64,000 nt of DNA from Liolophura sinensis (taxonomy: Eukaryota; Mollusca; Polyplacophora; Chitonida; Chitonidae): contig NW_027017969.1 of NCBI RefSeq assembly GCF_032854445.1, forward strand, positions 126,501 through 190,500. Direction: 5' to 3'. How positions within the stretch are numbered: the first letter of the stretch is position 1; each line of letters opens with the position of its first letter. A program made the position numbers and the translations under genes. The notes beneath the pieces are model-generated. The model saw only the letters and a program-made list of their open reading frames with translations. It had not been told where the DNA came from and did no database searches. Below, one piece after another: positions 25,601-37,097 of the stretch.

Positions 25601-25738
25601 TATCAGTGTAAACACAATCCGCAATCGGTAAAAAAACTATGAAAAAAAACAACATACAATATGGTATATTCCATCACAAACACAGACCACGGTCCACAAT
25701 TTCAAAACCTGCATGCTATTTATATATGACAGTAGGTG

Positions 25739-25909
25739 TGATTTTTTTTTTTTTTTGATTGGTGTTTTACGCCGTACTCAAGAATATTTCACTGATACGA
25801 CGGCGGCCAGCATTATGGTGGGTGGAAACCGGGCAGAGCCCGGGGGAAACCCACGACCATCCGCAGGTTGCTGGCAGACCTTCCAACTTACGGCCGTTGA
25901 GGGAGCCAG
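25739..25909 (-). mobile_element. 5'-truncated SINE
   Basis: A T-run followed by the family tail and core ends at CGGCCGTTGAGGGAGC. It is flanked by the 9-bp duplication CAGTAGGTG at 25730-25738 and 25910-25918. The tRNA head is missing, as expected for a truncated reverse-transcription product. Confidence 0.75.
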
Positions 25910-26084
25910 CAGTAGGTGAGAGCCCGTTCCACAGAAACATCAAGACAAAGCGTCTTCGGTGATATTTTGACACCATTCATAAGCAGATATATGGTCATAT
26001 TTAAACATTAGGGATTCAGAAAGTCTTACAGAACACCAGCCAGAAAATCTTATTAAACCCTCTTACGGATATGCACAGACTTAG

Positions 26085-26183
26085 CTTATTCTCTACGTTG
26101 AGATCAGCATCACGCTCCGCAAGAATACGAACAATGTCCACGTTACCACGTGATGACGCGACGTGTAAAGGTGTTTTCCCATC
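26085..26183 (-). pseudogene. Ankyrin exon with broken splice donor
   Basis: The 99-bp frame is open (DGKTPLHVASSRGNVDIVRI, ending ADLNVENK) and the GTAACAG acceptor is intact. The donor, however, reads CTAAGT where the paralogues at 10354 and 34130 have GTAAGT. Splicing of this exon would be expected to fail. It looks like a spare copy created by the internal duplication of unit B. Confidence 0.7.
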
Positions 26184-26669
26184 CTGTTACATAATATAAA
26201 GGCGAGAACTCAGTGGTAGCCAATGATATACGGCAGGTATGTGGTTAAAGCTGATAACGTAAAGCAATACAGCTTAAAATAAACACGCGATCCTCTTGGT
26301 TAACAATGTGTTACAAAAGCTCCTGTCTTAAACGCTAAAAAGTCTGATAGCAGCGCTTATCGAGAGCACTCAGTCATCGGTTGAACACGTTAAGAGAATC
26401 GTATCCCAAGTATAAAACAGTGAATTTCAACCCGGCAGTTTACATTACAGATGTCGTGTATATCAATGTTATTGCATTTAGGTTCTTCATACCGGGTATA
26501 GAGCACGCTATCAGAGGAAAAATCACAACTATGCACAGAGCTGACCGAAGTGTTCAGGCCCAAATTTGACGAGTGCGGCCTTACAATGGGATAAATACCA
26601 CACACAGGCCTTCTGTCTACGAAGTGTCCAGCAGGGTCAATGTACATGTTCAAAGGCGCTATTATTTCA

Positions 26670-26770
26670 CCCGCAAACAATTATTTATTTATTTATTTGA
26701 TTGGTATTTTACGTCGTACTTGAGAGTATTTCACTTACACGACAGCGGCCGGCATTATGATGGGTTCCAG
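26670..26770 (-). mobile_element. SINE tail fragment
   Basis: A TTTATTTATTT run followed by the tail motif (TTTTACGTCGTACTTGAGAG) and a short piece of core is present. A related copy is at 34725-34815. Confidence 0.65.
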
Positions 26771-27784
26771 GTAGACACTGTCAGGTACGACCAGTGAAGA
26801 AGCCAGCATGAGATGGACTTCGCAAACAGTTAAATAGCAAACATATCTAACTTCTACACGCAAAGGTCAGAAAAAATATTGTGTATGTAAAAACAGCTGA
26901 GATAAGGTCAGCAGCATCACATATACATGTGAGCACCCATAAATAAATGCGATTAAAACGCAGAAAGAAACAAGCCATTCAAGTTGTGTTCGCTAGTGTT
27001 GTCAACTTGCAAAAACGATTAATACCATAGCGATGACGAAATACCACAGGCCAATTTTACATGGTTTGTCATGTTAATACATATTTACACCATTTGATGA
27101 TACAACAAAATTCACAGAAATAGGTAAAGACGTGGACGAGCTACATCGAGAAGTACACAATCCGTAATTAAGGCAGACATATCTTAATAAGTTATTGCTC
27201 CAAAAGTATGGTTACATCATATGGTAGTGTTAATAAAGTAGTGCAGGACATTCACTTTCTCTACATTTTAATATAAGCCTAAATGATATTCAAAACCCAA
27301 GTTATATATCTATTTTGATTATCGGCAACTTACAAAGGGCCCCATGCAACTAGACTGCTGGCTTTGCCTTGATTGAAGACGAGGGGTAATTTAAAAACTG
27401 ATGTGAAACCCGAAAACGGACATTGTTTTATGGGATACATGTAAAGCCACATGATCCTGTTGGCTCCAAAAGTCTGATGGTGACGCTTATCCAGATCACT
27501 AAGTCATCGGTTGGCGGGCGAGGGGTAATGGAAGAATTGATGTGAAACCCGAAAATGGACTCCTCCATTGTTTTATGGGATACATATAAAGCCATATATT
27601 GGGATTTTTGTTAATAATATACGATTTTAAACTGCTCGATGTTTTCCTCGATTCATAGTAATCACATCCTTTCCCGCTTATGGTGGAAATAACGAAAAAT
27701 TACACAGAGGAAGAAAAAGAAGAAAAACATTGGCTTGAAACAGAATTAATGAGAAAAATATATTTATGTTATGTTTTGTGTTTT
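26771..27784. repeat. Repeat-derived non-coding block (unit B)
   Basis: This matches 3640-4440 and, with deletions, 34815-35150. It contains a local direct repeat (GTGAAACCCGAAAA at about 27400 and 27541). No gene is seen. Confidence 0.5.
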
Positions 27785-30700
27785 TTTTTTGGGGGGGGGG
27801 GGTTACAGATTTTCAACCAGATTCATTTGTACAGACAGAAGTACATATTTAAATAAGAGATTCTTAGATACAATATACTCGCAAAGTCTTGAGTAACGTT
27901 CGAAATAGACTATCACACACAAAAACAAAATGATGTGTGAAGTGTTCACTAACTAAACATAACTATTGAATAGCAGAAGATAGGATGACAAAAAATTTAT
28001 AAATCTGTCTTAAAAAACTAATGTGCCTTTCATTTTCACACAGACTTTGCATTTCTTTCTTTACAAATTCCACTGTCGGCAGCTGACCTCTAACTTTTAG
28101 TTTGTACATTGCGTTTTCACACACATAGTAGGTACATTTAAAGGCCGGTAATTTATCTCTTTAAAACCATGTAACATATTCGAGCAATCTGGTATTGTCT
28201 GTGCACCAGCAACTTCGTTCAACCAAACTTGGATTTCTTTCCAACATATTTACAGTCCCAATAGACGGAAAATTGTCTCCCGTTCCAAGTGGCAAAAACT
28301 ACAGAGGTCTGATACAGCAGGATCTAACTCCTTTCCCAGTATGTTCGTGGTCAGAGCTCTGTTAACAGCTTTGCATTGAAACCATCGTAAGTATGTGTCA
28401 CCAGTACATTTAAAAACCATATTGTTGAAGTTCCCCCAAGCTTCATTTGATAAACTAACAGTCAGTTCCTCCTTCCACTTGCGGTTTGCTCTATTGTTAA
28501 CAAAACCATAATTAGTAAGGTATCGGTAATAAACTTTACAGCCATTCGAAATGTTAGCAAACAGAGCTATTTTAGTTGGTATAAGAGGCAACAGCAAAGG
28601 GGTGGAGATACTGTTCCAATCCACAGTATTACTAGCAGATTTGATTGCTGAAATGACACTTTGATATTCTAAATAGTTTGTACTGCATTCATATTTTTCT
28701 TTAAATTCTGTAGCATTTAGAAATTTCCCGTTACTGTTCAACAGGTCATTGACATACTTTACCCCTTGTTTAGCCATTTACCACACACAAACGGTTTATT
28801 ACAAATAACAAACAAATCATTGTAAAAAACACATTCTCCAGGCAGATCTGAAATATTTTTTCAATTCCATGTTATTTTTAAACTTGACTCAACGAATAAA
28901 AAACCTCTTTCCAAAAGTTATTTGTAATTCTAGGTATAACAATCTGTTCCAGAACAGAGGCAGCTATTTCTAAAGGATTTTGGTGTACTATTTTGTCATC
29001 GTAAAACAGATGGGACTTGTTAGTTCCTCATATCAGTCTCTTTACCAAGGAAAGCTTTTGTGCAAATATATAATAGTTTTCAATAGTAGGCACATTTTAG
29101 CCACCATTTTTCGAATCTTACATTATTGTACTACGTGGAATTTATCAGGCTCATTATTCCAAGTAAAAGCAAAATATTTGTTTTGGTATTCCTCTAATTG
29201 CCAGTTGGTTTAGTGGACAGCTGAACAAATGATTCCGCTGTGACAGCATCATTGATTTCAAGACAGGAATTCTCCCCAGAGGAGTGAGGTCTCTTTTAGC
29301 CCAACATTGCATCATCTGGTCTATTTTTAAACTTATCCTTGTAATTTCTTTTCACCATCCCTTTCCAAACTAGTGCTAAGCTCTATTCCCAATAACTTGA
29401 ATGTTTTGGGGACAATCTAATTTTACATTGTTTTTTCTGTACTTTAGTACTGCCTTTCAACCCAGATTACTCTGGTTTTTGAAGTATTTACTTTTAATTC
29501 AGAAAAGTTTGCTAAGTGATCTAGTTCTGTTAGACAACAATTAAGACTTCTTTCTGACCCGTCAAGGAAAATAGTTGTATCATTAGGGTATTGGGTTAAT
29601 AGATATTGAATTAAATTTGATATTATACCTTTAACATTATCGTTTTCTAGAAGCATGTAACTTAGAATTTCCGCACACATGATGAAAACATATGGAGAAA
29701 TGGGATCCCTCTGGCGTCAGACACGTCCTACATCAAAGAAACCAGTCGAGAATCCATTGACCAGCACGCATGATCTACTCTGTGAATATAGGACTTTAAC
29801 CCAACGAATAAAGGGCTCCCCAATATTTCAAAAGCTAAACACTTTCAGTATATAATTCCAATCTGATCTGTCAAATCTTTTTCAAAATCTATTGTTACTA
29901 ACATTCCAGGGAGATTAATAGCCTCTGCAAAGTGGTGATGGCGCATACTAATCGGGTGCTTTCATTAATGTAGCGTCCAGCCTTTCTGATTTTCATTAAT
30001 TAGAGTTGACAATGGCGGTTTTAACCAATTCTCCACCGCCGCAGAAGAAATTTTGTAAGGCACGTTTAAGAAACTTATAGATCGCCAGTTTGATAAGATG
30101 TATCTATTTTTCCCTTCTTTTAAAATACAGTTGATTATACACTGTTGCTGTGTTTAGGATAGTGTACCATGTGTATATGCATAATTTAATGAATTTAGAA
30201 AGTAAAAATGTACTTTTTTAATGATGCGAATAATTCCTCCCTGGTACGTTCCGCATCCATACTGAGCTTCTGGTTGTCTGACAGTTTCCTTACACTTTCT
30301 ACGTCTAGTATGCTTTCCAAATCTAGAGAAACTGCATTGGCCTCTGTGTATAACTTCCTACAGTATTGCCTAATATTCTTTAATGTTTTTAGGTTTGTCA
30401 AAATTGTTCCATCCTTGTCTTGGATTTTTGTTATTGATTTATTTAAGAAATTCTTTTGTTTCAATTTTAGAAAATATTTATTTGGTTTTTCACCATATAA
30501 AGTCAAATCTATTTTAGCTCTTTTCATTATTCCTTCCATCTGTTTTTTATTTTATTATGTTAAACCTTCTTTAGGACAAATTAATTTTTTTGTAAAAGTA
30601 CCCTTTTTTTCCTGTTCCTCAGAGCACTGATCAAACACATGTTACAGATTATTTTAGTTTTAGTAAGATAGAACTCATCTGACATGCGTTGTTTTTTTAA

Positions 30701-31630
30701 AACAAAAGTTGAGTATGCAACTGTTTTGTCCCTTATGTTTAATAATATCTTCTCAAATAAAACTTGTGCGTTGAATGTTGTATCATATTGATTTACTGTG
30801 TTCTTGATTGTATCTTTATTTCTGTTACAAAATCTATGTTCTTCAGTAATGAACTCTTGAATTTCCAGTATCTCCTTCCCCGTTCAAGATTTGAGAATTT
30901 CAGCTTTAGAGCAACCACTGAATGATCAGACTTGTAACTTATATTTATATCAGACTTTCGAACAGAATGTAGCATATTTCGTCAGATAAAAAAGAAATCT
31001 AAACGCGCCTGTTTAATGGGAGTGGGCTGTCTCCAGGGGTATCTCCTCAACTTTACACTGCCATCTCTCCAAGGATCTACCGAGCTAAATTCTTTTTTTA
31101 TGTCTAAAACCGATGAACGAGATTTTGGTTTATTTACATTCTTATAGTTAAAGCAACCCGTTTCCGGATCTTGAACCAAGTTACAATCTGCGCAGATGAT
31201 GATATTTTCCGATCCCCATTCATTTAAAAGTTTTTTAAATTGTCAAAAAAGGAAGGAGTGTCCGAATTTGGAGCATAGAGAGATCCAAGTGTAAAGATCT
31301 TCTCGTTATTTTTAATTTCGAGTAACATAAATTCCCAAATTTCCTGTCTTTCTTTATTCTTAAAATTTCAAATTCAAAATTATTTCTAAATAGCACTGCT
31401 ACTCCTCTGGAGTTACTTTTGTAGGCAGTATAACACACCTTATATCCCCACTCCGAGACAATCTGCCTTTCTATCTCATTGGCGAAATGCACATCTTGTA
31501 GACAGTATATTGAAATATCTTTTCCCTTTAGATATTGAAAAACATTCAACCGTTTGGATCTATTATTTCGCCCCTGACAGTTTACTGGGGCAAAACTTAC
31601 TGCATCACTCGCCATAATGGCTTACATTAT
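27785..31630 (-). pseudogene. L1/Tx1-like LINE ORF2 (copy B), decayed
   Basis: This is the better-preserved LINE copy. It starts at 31615 with an APE endonuclease segment (CLQDVHF, RGVAVLFRNNF), continues through 31179-30982, a pre-RT segment (30539-30195), an RT core with a YPNDT motif at the usual YADD site near 29590, and a 175-residue C-terminal frame (28777-28250, FKCTG, RWFQCKA). The catalytic aspartate pair is altered to ND, which alone would disable the polymerase. Multiple frameshifts are present. It has no SINE at the site interrupted in copy A. Confidence 0.75.
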
Positions 31631-31639
31631 AATTTGCGA

Positions 31640-33356
31640 ATCTCCTCTAACACGGATATTCATATCTTAGTATATTAGCTGTTGGTAGGTGACATTCTCT
31701 TATATCAAATTCGATGAAAATGGTTGAATAGCTGGTGGATACAAAAATAGCATAAAACAACTGAGTAAAATACAATGGGTTACTTGAAGTAAAATAGTAA
31801 AACATCTGGCAATGGTATCATCAATACATTTTGCTTGTAACTTAAAAAAAGAAGCTCCCGGCTGCAGCCTTTTACATTTTATTAGGAAAAACATAAATAA
31901 GTAAAGATACAAATAACAAGAATTACATAGATGGATGGAATAAGAGGAATCATTTTGAAATATACTGACCTTATTAATTTTGTAAATGCTCATTTAATTA
32001 ATTTTAGAGGTAGAAAAACTGTAATTGTACAATAATTGTCTTATGTGGTATATTGAAAACTAATCTTGCAATTAAATTTGGACAAATTAAAAACTAATCT
32101 TTAATCCGCATGATTAAATCTACCAGAGTGTAATGAATAGAACCGTTATTATAGTTGATCACTGTAGTAACAGAATGTAAAGTATTATAGCAATGTTGGT
32201 ATTGCCTAAAATCACGTCATTACTTCATTCACATTACCCTTAGAGAAATTTAAAAAAATAGGACTTTTACTAGGAAAAACTGTGCTCTGTCTCTTGTACT
32301 TCAAGAAGCGTAGACCGCACAAGGCCACAAATTAGATAGCTCTTGAAATGAAATCCTTTTTGAACTTAATATGGCGAATTTCAATGTTTATGAAGTCACC
32401 CACAAAAAGGAAAAGTACTAGAAATAAGCACATAAAGGCACACAGAATTCGTAGAGTCGACAGATTCTTCTCCTGTATCGAGCTGAGGTGGGCGCCACGA
32501 GGAACACTTCCAGAAACACATAATGTACTCAGCCTACTGAAAAACATTGATCCGTCCATGAATGTAACTCAACACACAAGTGTCGTGTACGTCGTAAATT
32601 CCTTGAAGAGTACATAAATGCACACTGAAAAAGCCAGTTTGAGTATGAATCTAACACAATACACATGGCCAGCATAGTCGTAAATTCTATGAAAAAAACA
32701 AACACACAAACAAAGCACTCTAGGCCGTGATGAAAAGGAAAAAACAAAGAAACAAAAACATGAATGTTACTTGTGGCAGGAATGCCATACTGACATCGCA
32801 ATCTGTAGTCTGAACTTACACCAATACTTCCGAACTGAAATGGAACCAGTCTGCAATACGTTGTAATTAAATGCGTTATACACACATATGTACTTACGCC
32901 AATAGAGGCGTTCCGGTCCCAGCGCCTTATTACAAAATGTATTTACGGCTTGAAAGACAGACCGTGTGTTACTGCGTTCCATTCTACCCTTCTCTCAGTT
33001 ATGCTTAGAATTCGGTTTACTTGTGGCATGAACCTTCCAGCTGTCAGAAGCTGAAAGACGAGTCTCTAACACTAGTTGTGTCACTTGTAGCCTGATAGGA
33101 GTTTGACAGTTGGTTATCTTTCTGAGTTTGTAAGCTTTAGAGGCCATCTTTCCACATCCTATATTTAGAGCCCGGTTCGGTTGGGTGATCGGTTCTCACC
33201 GACTTTCTTGTTCCTTTCAAATTACGTGCCGATGCAAGGATGTTATCTTTGTTGGCTAAGGTCAGGGTGGTAATAATTATTACGCCTGGGGGGGATGGGT
33301 GGGGGATTGGGGGGGGGGGGGGGGGGTCGTGGTTTCCATTGTTCATAAGGCCAGCG
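31640..33356. repeat. Duplicated non-coding block upstream of LINE (copy B)
   Basis: This is the paralogue of 8111-9680. It contains an extra local repeat in which AAACACATAATGTACTCAGC-type and TGTCGTGTACGTCGTAAATT-type stretches recur. It ends in a long G tract near 33311-33326. No gene is supported. Confidence 0.55.
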
Positions 33357-33367
33357 CCCAATATGAG

Positions 33368-33715
33368 TGAGTGAGTGTTTGGGGTTTAACGTCGTACTCA
33401 ACAATTTTTGAGTCATATGACGACGAAGGAATCTTTAGGGTACATGTACGTGTAATGTGCCTCCCTTGTTGCAGGACGGGATTCCACCGCTCTTTTATTT
33501 AGTGCTGCTTCACTGAGACGACTTACCGAAGGCAAGTAAGCTGCTCCGCCCGAGCCATTATACTGATACGGGTCAAGTAGTCGTTGCACAATCCCCTCCA
33601 TGCTGAACGCCAAGCGAGGAAGTTACAACTTCCTCTTTTAAAGTCTTAGGTGTGACTCGATCAAGGATTGATCCTGGATCTACCGGTCCCGAAGCGGACG
33701 CTCTACCAACTGTGC
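33368..33715 (-). mobile_element. Second SINE family, full length
   Basis: On the minus strand a tRNA-like head (A box GTTGGTAGAGCGTCCGC, B-box-like region near ATCAATCCTTGATCGAG) is followed by a body and a tail (TTGAGTACGACGTTAAACC). An 11-bp target duplication, CCCAATATGAG, flanks it at 33357-33367 and 33716-33726. The family differs from the SINE at 9740-9996. Its tail resembles the piece at 11070 and 56060. Confidence 0.8.
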
Positions 33716-33759
33716 CCCAATATGAGACATGCAACAAAAGCCATTCGGTCATCAATTTC

Positions 33760-34060
33760 TTTACTCAATTTTAAGTCATCAATAAAGAAGTTTTTGTCAC
33801 TAATCCCACTTTTTCCCATTTTCACACTTATCAATGGCATGCCATACAACAGAAACTTTTTTATGGTGAATTTCAAGCAAAGTTACCTTGTCCTCGAGGG
33901 TTGAAATCTGTGCACAGTTCTTCTCGCGTGCGGGGGGGGGGGGGGGGTGGTTATGGAAGACAGAGTTTTAATTTCCTGTGCATGTAAATTCACCGTTTCG
34001 GTGTGGTCATCTACCACGGATTTTACATTCCGAATAGCATGTTCAATACCTCTAATTTCT
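33760..34060 (-). pseudogene. L1-like ORF1 fragment (copy B)
   Basis: This is the paralogue of 10014-10260, with the same coiled-coil coding region but extra decay and a G tract (about 33930-33948) that breaks the frame. Confidence 0.45.
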
Positions 34061-34129
34061 GACTAAAGTCTTGCAGAACACTAGCCAGAAAATCTTATTA
34101 AATCCTCTTACGGATATGCAAAGACTTAC

Positions 34130-34228
34130 CTTATTCTGTACGTTGACATCAGCATCCCGCTCCACAAGAATACGAACAATGTCCACGATACCACGTGATG
34201 ACGCGACGTGTAAAGGTGTCTCCCCATC
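34130..34228 (-). CDS. Ankyrin-repeat exon, 99 bp
   Basis: An intact GTAACAG acceptor, exactly 99 bp and a GTAAGT donor. It encodes DGETPLHVASSRGIVDIVRI and ends ADVNVQNK, a complete ankyrin repeat. It is closest to 10354-10452 and to the donor-broken 26085-26183. Confidence 0.8.
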
Positions 34229-34724
34229 CTGTTACATAACATAAAGGCGAGAACTCGGTAGTAGCCAACGATATGCGGCAGGTATGTGGAATATACTCAT
34301 AAAGTAAAGCCATATAGTTTGATATAAACCCACGATCCGGTTGGTTAAGAATGTGCTGCAAGAGTGCCTGTCTGAAACGCCGAAAATCTGATAGCGGCGT
34401 TTATCGAGAACACTCAGTCTTCTGTTGGGCACATTAAAAGAATCGTATCGCAAGTATAAAACAGTGAATGTGAACACGGTAGTGTATATTGTAGATGTCG
34501 TGTATATCAATGTCATCGCATTAACTTGGTTCTTCATATCAGGCATAGGGCACGCTATAAGAGGAAAAATCACAACTATGTACAAAATTGACTGACCTGT
34601 TCAGGTCCGTATTTGACGAGTGCGGCCTTACAATGGGATATATGCGACACGTATGGCCTTCAGCCTACGACGTGTCTGGCAGAGTCCATGTATATGTGCA
34701 AAGGTATTATTATTTCACCCGCAA

Positions 34725-34815
34725 ACAATTATTTATTTATTATTTGATTGGTATTTTACGCGTTATTTAAGAATATTTCACTTACACGACGGCGGTCACC
34801 GTTATGGTGGGAAGA
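34725..34815 (-). mobile_element. SINE tail fragment
   Basis: The tail motif and A-rich end of the common SINE family are present, duplicated together with the surrounding block from the 26.7-kb copy. Confidence 0.6.
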
Positions 34816-35194
34816 AATCGAGAAGTACGCAATCCGTAATTAAGGCAGACATATCTTAATAAGTTAAGCTGATCGAGGGGTAATGTAAAAATTGATGTGA
34901 AACCCGAAAACGGGCTCCTCCATTGTTTTATGGGATACATATAAAGCCACATATTGGGATTTATATTCATAATATACGATTTTAAACTTCTCGATGTTTT
35001 CTCTTTTCAGTGCGACAATAATCACATCCTTTCTCGCTTATTGTGCCAAAGAGAAAGATTACACAGAGGAAGAAAAAAAGAGAAAAACATTGGCTTGAAA
35101 TAGAATAAATCAGATAAGTATATTTATGTTATGAATTTCTTACACCGATGATATGATTTTTTTTTCCAGTTTTAGTTTTAAAATATGTTAAGGG

Positions 35195-35360
35195 GTATAA
35201 TAATAATTTGGCAAAAATTATTTTTTAAACTACCGATATATAATACAAAAGCCATTATCTATATTAATGAAGTTGGAATAAGTGTATGAATAATAATAAT
35301 AATAATTTGGCAAAAAATATTTTTTCAAATATCTGATATATAATACAAAAGCCATTATGA
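35195..35360. repeat. Imperfect tandem repeat, about 95-bp period
   Basis: Two copies share AATAATTTGGCAAAAA, then GATATATAATACAAAAGCC, starting near 35203 and 35298. The sequence is AT-rich and non-coding. Confidence 0.7.
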
Positions 35361-36533
35361 AGTGTATGTATGTATATCGTTCGAAATAGAAAAGTTACTT
35401 TAGAAACCAAATTTACTTCGAAATTTCAGTGCGCCAATGTCAAAATCAATACGTTCTTGTAACCATATTACAAATATATAATAGGTAGACTAAAATTCAA
35501 ATGAAATGTGCTGTCAACTGCTATTAGACATGAAGTGAGCAATGTTGCTTTAAAACTTTGGATTTGTTGTGCTACCGACACAGCAGGTGCTGATTACTGT
35601 GACTGCAGGAAGCCTGTAAGCAGTTCACTTGTGACAACTACTCAACATGCCACAACAATACACAAAGTCACGTATGCTACGTTAGATAAAAAGGAAATCA
35701 AAAGTCAAGACAAATAGTTGCTAAGAAACACGTACAATATTAGCTCCACGAGTGAAGCTGACGGCTGATTAAGCAATGTACTAACGTACCGAACAGCTCT
35801 GTATGCTTGGTACTTTAGTATATCGTCAGATCAGCTGAGCCACACACGTGCGGCTAGTACAATGTAAGTGTTGGGAAGATTTGATTGTTAAAGGTTACAT
35901 GAACAATTGTACATGAATTAATTGTTATGACGAACTAACATTGTTTGTATGAGGCGTAACGTTAGTTCGAAAGCCCTTAGTTTTTTGCACATGTGTGTGT
36001 GTGGCCATAGTTTTGACAAACTCACAGATCGAAAGTGAAAATTTATTTATTTATTTATTTGATTGGTGTTACGCCGTACTCAAGGATATTTTCACTTATA
36101 CGATGATGGGAGGAAACCGGACAGATGGAAAGTGGAAAAGACTTGTTCAAGACGCCCTATAGCCCTCGAACACGAGGTAACATGTACTTTTTACGCTTTC
36201 AGTGATAATTCTGTTACTTGAATGAGTCACCATGCTGGCAGATGACGGTTTGTTTGAAAAAGCGAGAAAATGACTGTGCCGTCTTCCTTCCCTTGCAGGC
36301 TAGAGCAATGCATGTGTCAGAATCAGGTTAGTACCCCGATGATAAACACTGTCAGAATAATACGATGGTTGAATTTACTTTCTGGAAAATACATTTTGGG
36401 GGATTCTCTTCCGAATCTTGCCTAGGGTGTTATCTTCTTTGGTAAAAGTGTTCTACTTGGTGAACCAGAGAAAGAAACCAGTGAACTGCTGTTAAGGAAA
36501 AAATATCGTGGATGAAGACTAAGATTAACTGAT
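35361..36533. other. Non-coding flank of the nested insertion
   Basis: This is AT-rich sequence without a supportable gene. A small SINE fragment (TTATTTATTTGATTGGTGTT and ACGCCGTACTCAAGGATATT) is at 36040-36125. Confidence 0.5.
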
Positions 36534-36538
36534 GATTC
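36534..36538. repeat. Target-site duplication of gypsy element, left
   Basis: GATTC directly precedes the LTR and is repeated directly after the right LTR at 55591-55595. Confidence 0.9.
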
Positions 36539-36636
36539 TGTAATACTTTTATGTTACCGTCTTTTGACGTAAGAAAGTATAAGTGAATAAAGGACTCGAA
36601 ACAGCGTCTCCTTTCAGATAGTCACGCTATTCCACT
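36539..36636 (-). repeat. Gypsy 3' LTR, distal part
   Basis: The 98 bp match the first part of the intact LTR at 55327-55590 on the plus strand. The LTR is cut at 36636 by the Polinton and resumes at 50665; 98 plus 166 equals the 264 bp of the intact copy. Confidence 0.92.
36632..36636. repeat. Polinton target-site duplication, left
   Basis: CCACT is present once in the intact LTR and on both sides of the Polinton (36632-36636 and 50660-50664). A sixth matching base could be shared with the inverted repeat end, which would give the 6 bp usual for this group. Confidence 0.85.
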
Positions 36637-36718
36637 AGTAGTATACAGAATAGGAGTTCTGGCACACCCTCCCCTTGGGCCCTCCCCAGAACAAAACAGA
36701 GGCCCCCAGCCCCTTCTT
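36637..36718 (+). repeat. Polinton left terminal inverted repeat
   Basis: About 82 bp match the reverse complement of 50578-50659 with few differences. The repeat begins AGTAGTATACAG and contains CTGGCACACCCTCCCC and AGAGGCCCCCAGC blocks. Confidence 0.9.
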
Positions 36719-36812
36719 GTTTTCTATTAGACATACCAATTGCACCAGGTATACTTCGATAAATACAACAGCAACATGCCAAAGGGTAGCAATAATTGCC
36801 AGTGGAGCTTCC

Positions 36813-37046
36813 ATGGAGCTCTGTGGTAAGAGTTGTCTGTGGGAGTACTGCGGGGTTCACCTAGCCCGTCTGCAGAAGAGTCCTGGCACCCAGCCATGTA
36901 TTAGCTGTAGCCGGGGTGTTAAAAACCGATTTCGGCTTTGCGGGGCCTGCGGATATAATAATGTCCAGACGTGTGAAAGGCAGCAGAGGCGCAAGGCTTT
37001 CTTGGACGAGTTCAAATGGCTGGCGGCTATCGAAATTCCCTATTAG
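36813..37046 (+). CDS. Small Cys-rich Polinton protein
   Basis: This 77-codon frame begins MELCGKSCLWEYCGVH. It has about ten cysteines in pairs (CISC, CGAC), suggesting two zinc-binding knuckles, followed by a basic segment (CERQQRRK). The open frame extends upstream to 36675 inside the inverted repeat, but the ATG at 36813 starts directly at the cysteine-rich part. It sits between the left terminus and the polymerase on the same strand, ending 51 bp before the polymerase start. Function is unknown; a DNA-binding helper is a guess from position and cysteines. Confidence 0.6.
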   Translation: MELCGKSCLWEYCGVHLARLQKSPGTQPCISCSRGVKNRFRLCGACGYNNVQTCERQQRRKAFLDEFKWLAAIEIPY

Positions 37047-37097
37047 AGAATCACTGTCAATAGGTATAATGATGATGTTAGTATTACAGCGAGTACA

